28,034 nt of DNA from IMG/VR virus record IMGVR_UViG_3300047476_001134, positions 1-28,034 of that record; one strand, 5' to 3'. A program made the translations under genes and the position numbers. Shown piece after piece: positions 8,345 to 16,800 of this stretch. How positions within the stretch are numbered: the stretch's first letter is position 1; each line of letters opens with the position of its first letter. The DNA comes from a virus. Under the pieces are notes generated by a model. It was not told the DNA's origin. It worked only from the letters and a program-made list of their open reading frames with translations, and searched no databases.

Positions 8345-11224
8345 TTATCCTAAAATTATGATTCGTCCATCTTCTGTTGTTAATAATCTTCCATCTTCTG
8401 TAGTTAACTCAGGGAAATACTGTATACCAACTGGTCCATAGAATATGATCTGATCTGCTTTATCTGCACCACCACCGGCCACAAATGATGATCTACTAAC
8501 AGTCATATATCCATTAGAATTTGATGTTAGTGGTGAACTTACAGTTAATGTGTTGTTTACAAAGTCAATACTCTGAACAGTTCTTACTGTATTATTTGGA
8601 ATTAAAATTCTATCACCAACATATACAATATCTTTTAATGGATAAGCTGTATTACTATAAACACCATTGTTGATAATGTTATAAGCGTTAGTTAATTGTG
8701 TTATATTTATCGTGTTAGAAGAAGCATTAGCTCTAACTTTTGCAACACTAGAGAATGTTAGTAATGTGCGATCTTCAATCGTTACCGTATTGGATAGGTA
8801 ATCTACACCTGTAATCTTAGAGTATATATTTGGACCAATAGTTGGCGTCAAACGAATATAAGTATTAGGGAATATGAATGTCGCAATGTTTGTCCCTGTA
8901 CCAATATTATTCAACTTCATGATATTGGTATATTTCTGATTGAAGTCGGCAAACATCTGTATATTTGCGGAGGCATCATTTGTATAATAATACAATGTTT
9001 GGCCTTGTGACAACGCAGAACTCATGTGAGCCTGAATCTCACCATTAGAACGCATACGATATTTACCTAGAACTCTTGTACCAGATGGGTGTAATAAGTT
9101 TAGTAATATATTTTTATACGACTGTATAGATTTCTCTACAATAATCTGATAAGTAAAATTATTAAATACCTCATCCTGTAACACATCAAAAGAACTTAAT
9201 TGTCCTTTAGAATCAACATATCTTCCTCGACCAACAACTACACCATCCAGATAAACCGCTTGGCCTTTTGCAGTACCATCTCCAAAATTCTTAATACCCT
9301 TCTTGTCATATGCAGGACTACCCTTAAAGAAGTAATCTTTAGGGAATGGCTGATTCACCATATTCATGACAATATCTTTGTCTTTTATTTTTAGTTTTTC
9401 TGTTGGGTTAGTTGTTGATAGGTATTCAAAAACTCTTAGGTTATACTTTGTTTGTAACGGATCTACTTTATTTGTTTCTAATATTGTTATTGAATTGACT
9501 GTTGCTTTGTAAGCAGAAACATTATCGAATGTGTATTGATATACAATATCACCCTTCTCAGGTAAATTAATCAATGTAACATTCGATACTACAATATCTT
9601 GCACACGTAATGAAACGTTTGGTGCAGCAATATAATCTGTACCTCCATATACAACATCAATTGTTCTGATACCACCCGAACGTTGTACCATTGTTGAGAA
9701 CTCTGCACCGTCACCTAGTATTCCAGGAACATATATGGATGCGTTAGCTGCACTGACGTTGGAAGATTGAACTGATAATGTTGGTAAAGTTAAAGGACCA
9801 TATCCCATACCACCCAGAGGGTAAACACCTGAAGTGTCACTACGATAATATATGCTTGTAATTCCACCAGTATTTGAAACATTACTCACTACTGCATTGG
9901 CACCATAACCAGAACCACCAGTAAAGATGATCTTATCATTTATTTGATAACCAACACCAGGGTTTAGAATTTGTATCGGTGCAAGTATACCTAGATTTTT
10001 AAGTACAGCATTATTGTTTTCATAGTCACCGAGTCCAACTGCATCAACATCTACAGACACATCAGGAATAATACCTGTGCCTCCATCAGTAACTAATACT
10101 GATACAATAGGGAAACCAAATCTCGTAATAAAACTTAATGAGTTTGCTAAAGATGTATTTGCGTTAGAACTTGGATTGCCAGATAAGAATGTATAATTTG
10201 TATTTCCAATTGTCGTATTGGCCGCAGCACCAATCATATTGGTTGGGAAATATGTAATGTTGGCTCTTGATTGTGAATTTGTTGAAGGGTCAACCGCAAT
10301 TACTGATGCAGCTGCACCCTTAGATTCACCATCACCATCTATAATAGATATTGCACTATTCGATAATGTTCCAAAACCATAACCACCTTTACCAGGTAAA
10401 ACATTAATTCTTTGTATGAAACCGGTATATACTTGACCAATTCTGGCTATAGCACTATTGGCCTCAGAGGAGTCATCACTCAATCCACCGTATATAATAA
10501 CTGGATCGCCAGTTTTGTATAATAGTCCTGTTTTGTTTGGGTCTGGTAAAGTAATTGCAGAAATTTCACCAACAATTTTTGCACGTAAAGGTTGACCATT
10601 TACAAGATAATCTCTATTATCAACATCAAGAATTTTTACATATTCACCAGAATGAAATGATCTATTAATAGAAGATATAAAAATCTCTATTCTATTACCA
10701 CCTATTTTAGATACATTCTCAATTACTGCAAAAGATTTAGAATCTTCACCAAAAATTCTTAGGTTTTTGGTGCTTAAAAAATTCACATCAGAAGTTAATA
10801 ACTTTAAACTTTTTGATCTGTACCATGTACCAGCAGAGGCCTTTAGAATTGCATCACCAGTATTGAATACATCAAAATCAGAATTATATAATATTCTGAA
10901 TAGAAATTTATAAGATGCAGGTGTGCCTTTTGTATCGTAAATAGTTTTGGCTATTTTGATGGCATTTTTCTTATTGATTAATGCTTCTTCTGGAAAATAA
11001 GGAAGAAAATCATTAATAAAATAATTTATAAACTTATCTATTGTGGTATCAATATCTCTATAACTTAATAGATTTTTGGTATAATCAGCAACGTTTCCAT
11101 CTTGTTCCATCCATTCATAATACGCTTCAACGAATGAAACAAACTTGGCATATTCTTCCCCATCTCTGATGAATTGAGGAAGTTGTGATGCAACTAGTAG
11201 TGATAGTTTTTTATCTGTAGACAT
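8345..11224 (-). CDS. 7: Baseplate wedge initiator gp7-like protein
   Basis: In T4, gp7 starts wedge assembly and runs through the wedge. This 959-residue protein follows gp6 directly (TAATG overlap), as in T4. Residues 92-120 (TIYDTKGTPASYKFLFRILY) align with the T4 gp7 segment containing STKGIEASYKFLFKVLYN, which lies in the C-terminal third of T4 gp7. A second match is near residues 696-725 (SYKNILLNLLHPSGTRVLG, compared with T4 FVHPVGFGF). The region before the first match is only about 90 residues, so the large T4 N-terminal domains are missing. Instead, residues about 270-545 are filled with Gly/Tyr-rich beta repeats (GTGIIPDVSVDVDAVG, LNPGVGYQINDKIIFTGG). The C-terminus ends in a tandem TTEDGR repeat. 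No Shine-Dalgarno is evident; translational coupling to gp6 is likely. The gp7 assignment is strong by order and moderate by sequence. Confidence 0.75.
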   Translation of the reverse strand: MSTDKKLSLLVASQLPQFIRDGEEYAKFVSFVEAYYEWMEQDGNVADYTKNLLSYRDIDTTIDKFINYFINDFLPYFPEEALINKKNAIKIAKTIYDTKGTPASYKFLFRILYNSDFDVFNTGDAILKASAGTWYRSKSLKLLTSDVNFLSTKNLRIFGEDSKSFAVIENVSKIGGNRIEIFISSINRSFHSGEYVKILDVDNRDYLVNGQPLRAKIVGEISAITLPDPNKTGLLYKTGDPVIIYGGLSDDSSEANSAIARIGQVYTGFIQRINVLPGKGGYGFGTLSNSAISIIDGDGESKGAAASVIAVDPSTNSQSRANITYFPTNMIGAAANTTIGNTNYTFLSGNPSSNANTSLANSLSFITRFGFPIVSVLVTDGGTGIIPDVSVDVDAVGLGDYENNNAVLKNLGILAPIQILNPGVGYQINDKIIFTGGSGYGANAVVSNVSNTGGITSIYYRSDTSGVYPLGGMGYGPLTLPTLSVQSSNVSAANASIYVPGILGDGAEFSTMVQRSGGIRTIDVVYGGTDYIAAPNVSLRVQDIVVSNVTLINLPEKGDIVYQYTFDNVSAYKATVNSITILETNKVDPLQTKYNLRVFEYLSTTNPTEKLKIKDKDIVMNMVNQPFPKDYFFKGSPAYDKKGIKNFGDGTAKGQAVYLDGVVVGRGRYVDSKGQLSSFDVLQDEVFNNFTYQIIVEKSIQSYKNILLNLLHPSGTRVLGKYRMRSNGEIQAHMSSALSQGQTLYYYTNDASANIQMFADFNQKYTNIMKLNNIGTGTNIATFIFPNTYIRLTPTIGPNIYSKITGVDYLSNTVTIEDRTLLTFSSVAKVRANASSNTINITQLTNAYNIINNGVYSNTAYPLKDIVYVGDRILIPNNTVRTVQSIDFVNNTLTVSSPLTSNSNGYMTVSRSSFVAGGGADKADQIIFYGPVGIQYFPELTTEDGRLLTTEDGRIIILG
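8367..8407. repeat. Tandem 24-bp-period coding repeat at the end of gp7
   Basis: Two copies of a 17-base unit (CCATCTTCTGTTGTTAA and CCATCTTCTGTAGTTAA on the plus strand) start at 8367 and 8391, exactly 24 bases apart. They encode the doubled TTEDGR motif (residues LTTEDGRLLTTEDGR) just before the gp7 C-terminus. The copies differ at one base, so this is a recent or constrained duplication. Confidence 0.8.
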
Positions 11225-13296
11225 TACGTTTTAGCTATTACGTTTACTGTTATGGCTGTTGGATCAAATGGATCAACAGTAATGATTCTATTATATGATG
11301 ATGAAATAATTGAAGTCAATGGGTTGGCTGTAATAGTCAATTGACCTTGCTCATTGTTCACACCAACAGGACTGAAAGGTCCGAGTGTAACTAATCCTTC
11401 ATTGTAATTAATTGTTCCAACATTATCTTTGATAATAGTTTTAACACCTTTGGCATCATACCAATATAGTCTTAGTGTACCAACTCTGCCTTCTAATTGT
11501 GCAGTTGCGGCACCTAAAGCACCAGTTGTATCATTTGCAGCTGGTGTTATTTTAACTATTGCACTTGTGTAACCTGAACCTTTGTTAACAACTGTAATCT
11601 TTGTAATTTTTCCTGCAACAATAGTTGCTTGTGCTGTTGCACCGGCACCGTCACCTATGATTTCTATTATAGGTTCATACTGGTAACCATAACCTGTATT
11701 GATAACTGTAACACCTTCTAATCCACCAGTAGATGATGGAACTTCTTCAACATAAACTTCATTTAGAGTTTGTGTAATATTATTTGGGTCTTTATAACTT
11801 ATACCAGGAGAACTACTTACACCACTTAAAAATAGACCTTTCTTTAAAGGTGTACCATAATATAACTTATAAGTTGAACCTGTTACTAAATTAGGATAAA
11901 ACTTTTTCTGTACTTGTATCGATACTTCATTTGTTAGAATAGATGTATCAACATTTTTAATTGTTTCAATTAAATCTGCAAGTAAGAATGTAGAATTAAA
12001 TGTGTTTAGTGTTGTTCTTGCAAATGTGCTGATGGAATTACTAACCTCATAACCTATTTGTTTGTCAGTTAATGTGGTTTTCTTTGGATCATAATATACA
12101 TTCGCATTGATCTTAATATATGTGTAATCTGGATCGATTATATTTGGAACAATAGACATCATTGATATTGGTTTAATTACTTCTTCTATCAATCGTTTCT
12201 TTTGTATCTCAGATAGTGAATATGCACCTTTTGGTTTGATCGACAAGAACACCTGACCATATACAGGTGGATCATTTTCTTGACCACCCCATGCAGACAC
12301 AGCATCAAAAGAGAAACCTAATCTATTTTGTTGTACGGCTGTAATATAATCTTCTTTAGTTACTGCTCTTCTTTGTGATGAAAAGGCCTTAGTGGCTTGA
12401 TAACGAATAGAATCTATAGTTTCTTTATCACCACCATCAGCTGCGGATTTGATAGGATCAACTGAAGAAGATGATCCTACATCTGCCGTTACACTAAAAT
12501 TATTTGCACCAATAGATTCTGTACCCGAAGTGTTCAAGTAGTTAACAATAATTCTACTACCATCTGTTAGTTTTTTACCTAGTATTCCATCTCCAAAATA
12601 AATTTCATAATTTCCATCAGTGCTTTCTTGTAAGAAATAAACTCTTGAATCGGGAGTTAAGTTGATGTAATCATCTGACAATACATATGTTTCATAGAAG
12701 TTTACAGTAGGATTTTCATATACAATAACTTCAATCGTTGTGCTGTCTATAGTTGGATTTGTGAGTTTAAAAATTGCTGATGGGTTTGTAGTTACATCTA
12801 ATGTAAATGTTTGTTTTACTGGAATGCCTTGTTTGATTAAAACATTTTGAAATAATGCATCGCCTCCGGTAGTCACTTCTGTTGTATAACTATCTGTCGT
12901 AACAAAGTTATAATGTTTACCATTTACCAATTCAGATAAAAAAGGTGTATATTTTGGTATCGTTAACAGTGGTCCTTCTGCACCTAAAACTGAAATATTT
13001 ACAGTAGCTGAAGGCGCAATAGCTGTCTTTGGAATGTAACCTAACTCTTTTGCATGAGATACAACTGAACTTCTTTTTAGTGCAGTATCCATAAACATCT
13101 CATTGGATACCATGTTTAGATAGTATGAGTTATATTGTGTATTATAAGCAAGAATATCGAGTAGTACAGAAAGGCCTGACCCTGAAAAATTATAATCCTT
13201 AAAGGCGTCTTGGCTCTTTAAGAAATTGGTTAAATTTTCTTTGATTGTTGCAAAATCTAATTCTGCAACTTGTGTGTTATTATTGGCTATAGCCAT
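11224..13296 (-). CDS. 6: Baseplate wedge subunit gp6
   Basis: gp6 forms the inner continuous ring of the T4 baseplate that transmits the sheath-contraction signal. It contains a core related to the baseplate J family. The N-terminal region (DYNFSGSGLSVLLDILAYNT, MVSNEMFMDTALKRSSVVSHA, ELGYIPKTA) is typical of gp6/gpJ proteins. At 690 residues it is close to T4 gp6 (660). Further support comes from the middle segment (YEIYFGDGILGKKLTDGS; SSQRRAVTKEDYITAV). Residues about 523-602 hold an inserted Gly/Tyr-rich module (VINTGYGYQYEPIIEIIGDG, VVNKGSGYTSAIVKIT) that also appears in gp8. The start overlaps the gp25 stop as TAATG, indicating translational coupling, and its own stop overlaps the gp7 start in the same way. 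Confidence 0.92.
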   Translation of the reverse strand: MAIANNNTQVAELDFATIKENLTNFLKSQDAFKDYNFSGSGLSVLLDILAYNTQYNSYYLNMVSNEMFMDTALKRSSVVSHAKELGYIPKTAIAPSATVNISVLGAEGPLLTIPKYTPFLSELVNGKHYNFVTTDSYTTEVTTGGDALFQNVLIKQGIPVKQTFTLDVTTNPSAIFKLTNPTIDSTTIEVIVYENPTVNFYETYVLSDDYINLTPDSRVYFLQESTDGNYEIYFGDGILGKKLTDGSRIIVNYLNTSGTESIGANNFSVTADVGSSSSVDPIKSAADGGDKETIDSIRYQATKAFSSQRRAVTKEDYITAVQQNRLGFSFDAVSAWGGQENDPPVYGQVFLSIKPKGAYSLSEIQKKRLIEEVIKPISMMSIVPNIIDPDYTYIKINANVYYDPKKTTLTDKQIGYEVSNSISTFARTTLNTFNSTFLLADLIETIKNVDTSILTNEVSIQVQKKFYPNLVTGSTYKLYYGTPLKKGLFLSGVSSSPGISYKDPNNITQTLNEVYVEEVPSSTGGLEGVTVINTGYGYQYEPIIEIIGDGAGATAQATIVAGKITKITVVNKGSGYTSAIVKITPAANDTTGALGAATAQLEGRVGTLRLYWYDAKGVKTIIKDNVGTINYNEGLVTLGPFSPVGVNNEQGQLTITANPLTSIISSSYNRIITVDPFDPTAITVNVIAKT

Positions 13297-13688
13297 TATC
13301 TAGTCCTCTGTAATAGAAGATTTACTGGAGTTGGTGTTGTATTGTTTCCTATAAAAAAACTTAAACGAACGTTATATCCTTGTTCATCTGACGTTACGGA
13401 AACATCAACATACTGTAATGTTACTCTAGGTTCATAATTATTAATACAGTTTTCAATTTCCCTAGCGATAGTTCTTTCCATCAACGGTGAAGCATTCTCG
13501 AATAGTAAACCTTCTAAGTTTGAACCAATACCTGGTTGAAAAGGTCTCTCATAGTGATTTGTTGACAGTAAATTTGTAACCGACCTTATTACGGCCTGTT
13601 CATCATAACTAATGGCAACATCACCCGTAACCGGTGAACGATTAAAGGTGAGGTCTAAGTCTGAGTATATTTTTTTAAGGGTTGCCAT
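13296..13688 (-). CDS. 25: Baseplate wedge subunit gp25 (GPW/gp25 family)
   Basis: gp25 is a small wedge protein with a lysozyme-like fold that nucleates the contracting sheath and binds gp6 and gp53. The 130-residue product matches T4 gp25 (132 residues) in length and carries the family pattern: YSDLDLTFNRSPVTGDV at the N-terminus, VIRSVTNLLSTNHYERPFQP, GIGSNLEGLLFE, and an EIENCINNYEPRV segment. The reading frame is open further upstream to 13766, but the residues there (rich in Arg, Lys and Phe) do not fit the family, so I start at MATLKK. There is no Shine-Dalgarno. The leader carries ACTAAATAT four bases before the ATG, after an unusual 89-base gap in an otherwise packed operon. gp6 follows with a TAATG overlap. 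Confidence 0.92.
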   Translation of the reverse strand: MATLKKIYSDLDLTFNRSPVTGDVAISYDEQAVIRSVTNLLSTNHYERPFQPGIGSNLEGLLFENASPLMERTIAREIENCINNYEPRVTLQYVDVSVTSDEQGYNVRLSFFIGNNTTPTPVNLLLQRTR

Positions 13689-13693
13689 TTTTA

Positions 13694-13700
13694 TATTTAG
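13694..13700 (-). promoter_or_regulatory. Possible late-promoter-like or start-adjacent element before gp25
   Basis: CTAAATA resembles the T4 late consensus TATAAATA. It sits in the only sizeable gap (13689-13777) of the baseplate operon, five bases before the gp25 start. The spacing would give a nearly leaderless transcript, and the same ACTAAATAT-N4-ATG arrangement appears before the gene at 20290. It may therefore be a translation-start feature or chance in A+T-rich DNA. Confidence 0.25.
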
Positions 13701-13777
13701 TGCGAAAGTAAAACGCTTTTTTGGACTCCTGAACTGCGTCCGAAAAATTCTCGGGCCGGAACACAAAATTTCGAATT

Positions 13778-14644
13778 TTAGGTATTCGCAGAAGCCAGTC
13801 TTTGTTTGAGTTTATCTGAACCTATGTAATCATTTATTAATATTGTTTGAGTGTTACTCATAGCACTTTTTGAAAATCTATGTAAAAAAGCATTTTCTGT
13901 TGCTACTTGAAATCCTCTACTGAAAAAAGTCCAATCCTCTGTTCTTCTGGTATTTACCAAGTTATACACACCATCTAATGTATCAACCATTTGTTGTAGT
14001 CTGGTATTAGATAACTGGCAGGTATTTGCGCCAGGAAGTCCAGGAACATATATTGTATTATCAATGATTTCTTGACTAAACAGAGAAATTACATCATTAT
14101 TTGCTTTCAATTCAGGTTCAATAAACAAACTAGTCATTGCACCTAAGGCACCAACAGTATTTTGTATTCCATCGGTTTGATTTAATAGTACAATCATCTG
14201 ATTGCCTAAAGCACTAATAGAATCTTGTGTTGGTATATTAGGATCCTGAAATGCATTAGCAGCAGTACCAGAAACATTTGCAGTGTGAGAAATAAATTTA
14301 TTCATTTCTGCAATTCTGTTTGCCGCTGCAGATTTTGTCAAATTATTGGCAATATCACTACTTGCAAAACGTATATAATATGGACCCTGTTGAGTATTTG
14401 CTGTTACTGCCAACGTGGTCATACTAGAAATTAAGTCATTTGACACATTTAGAACAGGATTTCTGTAATAACTGGTTGTGTCTATAGGACCATTGGCCAT
14501 ATCAGTAATCATCCACTGATCTGGGCTTCTCATTTGTGAATAACTATTTAAAGTATTTTTAGCATCTGGTGATAGATTAATTGCATCTCCAAATTTGGTG
14601 CTATCAAAGTCAAAACTTAATCTTCCAAAAACTGTATTAGTCAT
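13778..14644 (-). CDS. Conserved phage structural protein of unknown function
   Basis: This 288-residue protein lies between the spike gene and gp25 in the baseplate operon, so a virion or baseplate assembly role is likely by context. I do not recognise a family. The sequence has a short Phe/Asp-rich N-terminus (VFGRLSFDFDSTKFGD) and a long, mostly helical middle with Asn, Ser and Ala. A segment near residues 190-215 reads SLFSQEIIDNTIYVPGLPGA, and the C-terminus is basic. No transmembrane helix, Cys pair or catalytic motif is visible. A clear GGAG Shine-Dalgarno stands five bases before the ATG. The gap of 89 bases between its stop and gp25 is the largest in the operon. Confidence 0.6.
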   Translation of the reverse strand: MTNTVFGRLSFDFDSTKFGDAINLSPDAKNTLNSYSQMRSPDQWMITDMANGPIDTTSYYRNPVLNVSNDLISSMTTLAVTANTQQGPYYIRFASSDIANNLTKSAAANRIAEMNKFISHTANVSGTAANAFQDPNIPTQDSISALGNQMIVLLNQTDGIQNTVGALGAMTSLFIEPELKANNDVISLFSQEIIDNTIYVPGLPGANTCQLSNTRLQQMVDTLDGVYNLVNTRRTEDWTFFSRGFQVATENAFLHRFSKSAMSNTQTILINDYIGSDKLKQRLASANT

Positions 14645-14658
14645 TATATCTCCATTAT

Positions 14659-15516
14659 TTAATCAGGTATAGTATTGCCGCCTGCATCAGGATGGCTATG
14701 TGCATTGTATTTCATTCTCATCATTGCTAAAGCACCATGGAAATCAAAAACCATACCGGTTTCCACTATGCCTATCATAGCATTAATACCAAAGAAATTA
14801 GGTGCAGTAATCGCTCCTGAAGCCGTAATACATCCAGGTGGCGCAAGGCCACCCATGTCATATGTAGTCATTCCAGGATAAACTGCACCAACGTTGATTC
14901 CACCTAAGGTTTCAAAACCACCCATTGTAAAACATTTTCCTCCGGCTGTCAAGTATGTTGTGGCCATGATACTTGAACCACCTATGATCGTTCCACTAAC
15001 TCTTAAATCACCTGTCACGTTTACAGTTCCGCCAGTAATGAGGTTAATATTTGGTGGAAGTATACTTAATGGATTACCTGCACTAATATTAATATCTGAA
15101 CCAGCAACAACATCTAGTTGACCTTCAACAACAACGTTTGCATCACCATTAACAGTAGCTCTTAAATTTTCACCAATCGAAGCATAAACAGTACCCCAAA
15201 CGTCAAGTTTAGCGTCAGCTTTAACAACAATAGAACATACTCCACCAATCGTTACTTCATTATTGTTGATAATTACAGTAAAGTTATTACCGGCAGTAAC
15301 TTGTTTAGTTGACCCATCTGGTTCCATTACCCAATATGTTTGATTTGGACCAAAAGCTTTACCGTGTTGTATTCTGATCGATTCATTACCTGGAGTATCA
15401 TCCATCATGAAAAAATGGCCTGATTCTGTTTGTTCCACATTAATAAATGGATGATCTCCAGAATTGTCTATGCCGGTAGAAGCATAATTGCCAAAGGGAA
15501 ATCTAAATGTTGTCAT
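14659..15516 (-). CDS. Central spike beta-helix protein with H-x-H tip (gp5 C-terminal analogue)
   Basis: The 285-residue product looks like the membrane-piercing needle at the tip of the tail. Residues about 75-190 are a regular run of short alternating beta-strands (VTIGGVCSIVVKADAKLDV, ANVVVEGQLDVVAGSDINIS, GGTVNVTGDLRVSGTIIGG), the pattern of the trimeric beta-helix in T4 gp5, VgrG and P2 gpV spikes. The end reads MKYNAHSHPDAGGN, with His273 and His275 placed like the H-x-H iron-binding tip motif of P2 gpV/Mu gp45-type spikes. In T4 the beta-helix is fused to an OB domain and a lysozyme in gp5. Here the OB domain is a separate gene two positions upstream and no lysozyme is present. An AGGA Shine-Dalgarno is present. 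Spike identity is well supported by pattern; metal binding is inferred. Confidence 0.78.
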   Translation of the reverse strand: MTTFRFPFGNYASTGIDNSGDHPFINVEQTESGHFFMMDDTPGNESIRIQHGKAFGPNQTYWVMEPDGSTKQVTAGNNFTVIINNNEVTIGGVCSIVVKADAKLDVWGTVYASIGENLRATVNGDANVVVEGQLDVVAGSDINISAGNPLSILPPNINLITGGTVNVTGDLRVSGTIIGGSSIMATTYLTAGGKCFTMGGFETLGGINVGAVYPGMTTYDMGGLAPPGCITASGAITAPNFFGINAMIGIVETGMVFDFHGALAMMRMKYNAHSHPDAGGNTIPD

Positions 15517-15524
15517 ATTATTCC

Positions 15525-16445
15525 TTAAAATAAACTCACGTTCACGACTGGTTTTGGAGGATTGTTTTTAACGTTTGAAAATACTGATGTTAATGTATCT
15601 GTAGCGAGATCGATGCCTGATGATAAATTTTCTACATCTAATTGTATTTGTTCAAAACCGGCAACAACTGCTTGAGTTGCTTGTTCTGCTAATGTTAGAT
15701 TTTTTTGTAAATTGCTTATTTCTTTTAGTAGTCTAGCAGTATTATCTTGAGGTAATATTGCAAAAGTTAATGCATTTTGAATAGCATTTTTTAATGCAAC
15801 TACACATTCAGCAAAAGCATCTGCAAATATCTTAGGTAAAGAAGCTATAAATTTAAGTAATAAACTAACCCACTGTTCCACTTGTACAATTAGTAATGCA
15901 AGAACAACATATGTTTTAATAATTCTATTAATTTCTCTGATTTTTTCTAAAATATATTTTGCAGCATTTTTAATTGTGTCTAGTAAAGGACCACCAGTAA
16001 CAGAAAAAGCATCTTCAATTGATTTTCTAAGATCGGATAGAAATTTTTGTACTTCAGCACTTTTGAATAATATTGATAATTCTAATGCTGGTGAACCTAG
16101 TGCTAAATTTGGAACTTCAATTCCATCCATGGTTGTGATGGTTCTTCTTTTTGGTTGAGCTATACCAACAGGTTCACAAATATGATGCTGATTTCTGTTT
16201 GCAAAATTGATGCCGGTAGCAATAGTCTTGCCTTTAATGTTATAACTCTGCACTCCACGAGCAATATTAGATACCATAGACTCTCCGGCCGCAGCAACAT
16301 CACCCAAATAACTAGCTTTAGGTGGATTCGTTTCAACTGCGCCTGCATTATGTGAGTATGTTTCGGCTGCTGGTCTAACTAATGAACCAGTCACTTCTTC
16401 AGTTTTAAATAATTGAGTTTCTTCTGGAGTTAACGGATCTGCCAT
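15525..16445 (-). CDS. Helical hub-region protein of unknown function
   Basis: This 306-residue protein is encoded between the gp5 OB-domain gene and the spike gene, exactly where the T4 gp5 lysozyme domain would sit in a fused gene. It has no lysozyme signature that I can see. The first 120 residues are polar and extended. Residues about 125-290 are predicted by eye to be long amphipathic helices with a hydrophobic stretch at 175-210 (IIKTYVVLALLIVQVEQWVS, then LLLKFIASLPKIFADAF) and a heptad-like region at 237-275. A hub plug, a spike-associated protein, or a membrane-active protein delivered with the spike are all possible. Composition and gene order support a virion component, but the function is unknown. 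A weak AAGG Shine-Dalgarno precedes the ATG. Confidence 0.6.
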   Translation of the reverse strand: MADPLTPEETQLFKTEEVTGSLVRPAAETYSHNAGAVETNPPKASYLGDVAAAGESMVSNIARGVQSYNIKGKTIATGINFANRNQHHICEPVGIAQPKRRTITTMDGIEVPNLALGSPALELSILFKSAEVQKFLSDLRKSIEDAFSVTGGPLLDTIKNAAKYILEKIREINRIIKTYVVLALLIVQVEQWVSLLLKFIASLPKIFADAFAECVVALKNAIQNALTFAILPQDNTARLLKEISNLQKNLTLAEQATQAVVAGFEQIQLDVENLSSGIDLATDTLTSVFSNVKNNPPKPVVNVSLF

Positions 16446-16456
16446 TTTAATTGCCC

Positions 16457-16798
16457 TTATTTTGTGTTACTACCAAGTCCAGATGTTTGTGCGTTTAAAC
16501 CATTAAATATACCCAACATACAAGGAGCCTGCCCACTCATACCATCAAGAAAAAATCCCATCACCCAATCTCCAACTCTAGGTGAAGAAAATTTACCTCT
16601 GGAATTTAATGGTATTATTGCTTGAGCCCACGGCAGGTCTTTTTCTGGAATTTTTTCGAATGATTCTTTTCCACCGTCACCATGCCAACCGAATATCCTA
16701 ACTTGACATCTTCCTACACCCAAAGGATCAACTCGATTTACAACCTCACCGACCCACCAGACAAACCCATCTTTACCAGCAAAATTAATTTCACCCAT
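16457..16798 (-). CDS. 5: Baseplate hub OB-fold domain (gp5 N-terminal domain only)
   Basis: The 113-residue protein corresponds to the N-terminal OB-fold domain of T4 gp5 (about 130 residues), which links the gp27 hub ring to the spike. Matching landmarks are WWVGEVVNRVDPLGVGRCQVR (T4: WFVGVVEDRMDPLKLGRVRV), IPEKDLPWAQAIIPLNS (T4: IPTEKLPWMSVIQPI) and GDWVMGFFLDGMSGQAPCML. T4 gp5 has 575 residues; here the gene stops after the OB fold, with no lysozyme (T4 174-342) and no fused beta-helix. A separate downstream gene provides the beta-helix. Upstream lies the gp27-like gene, consistent with hub assembly. An AAAGGTT Shine-Dalgarno overlaps the upstream stop codon. Confidence 0.85.
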   Translation of the reverse strand: MGEINFAGKDGFVWWVGEVVNRVDPLGVGRCQVRIFGWHGDGGKESFEKIPEKDLPWAQAIIPLNSRGKFSSPRVGDWVMGFFLDGMSGQAPCMLGIFNGLNAQTSGLGSNTK

Positions 16799-16800
16799 TT

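Noticed and set aside
13689-13766. N-terminal extension of gp25 to base 13766
   Set aside because: The extra 26 residues do not fit the family; the internal start gives 130 residues, matching T4 gp25 (132).
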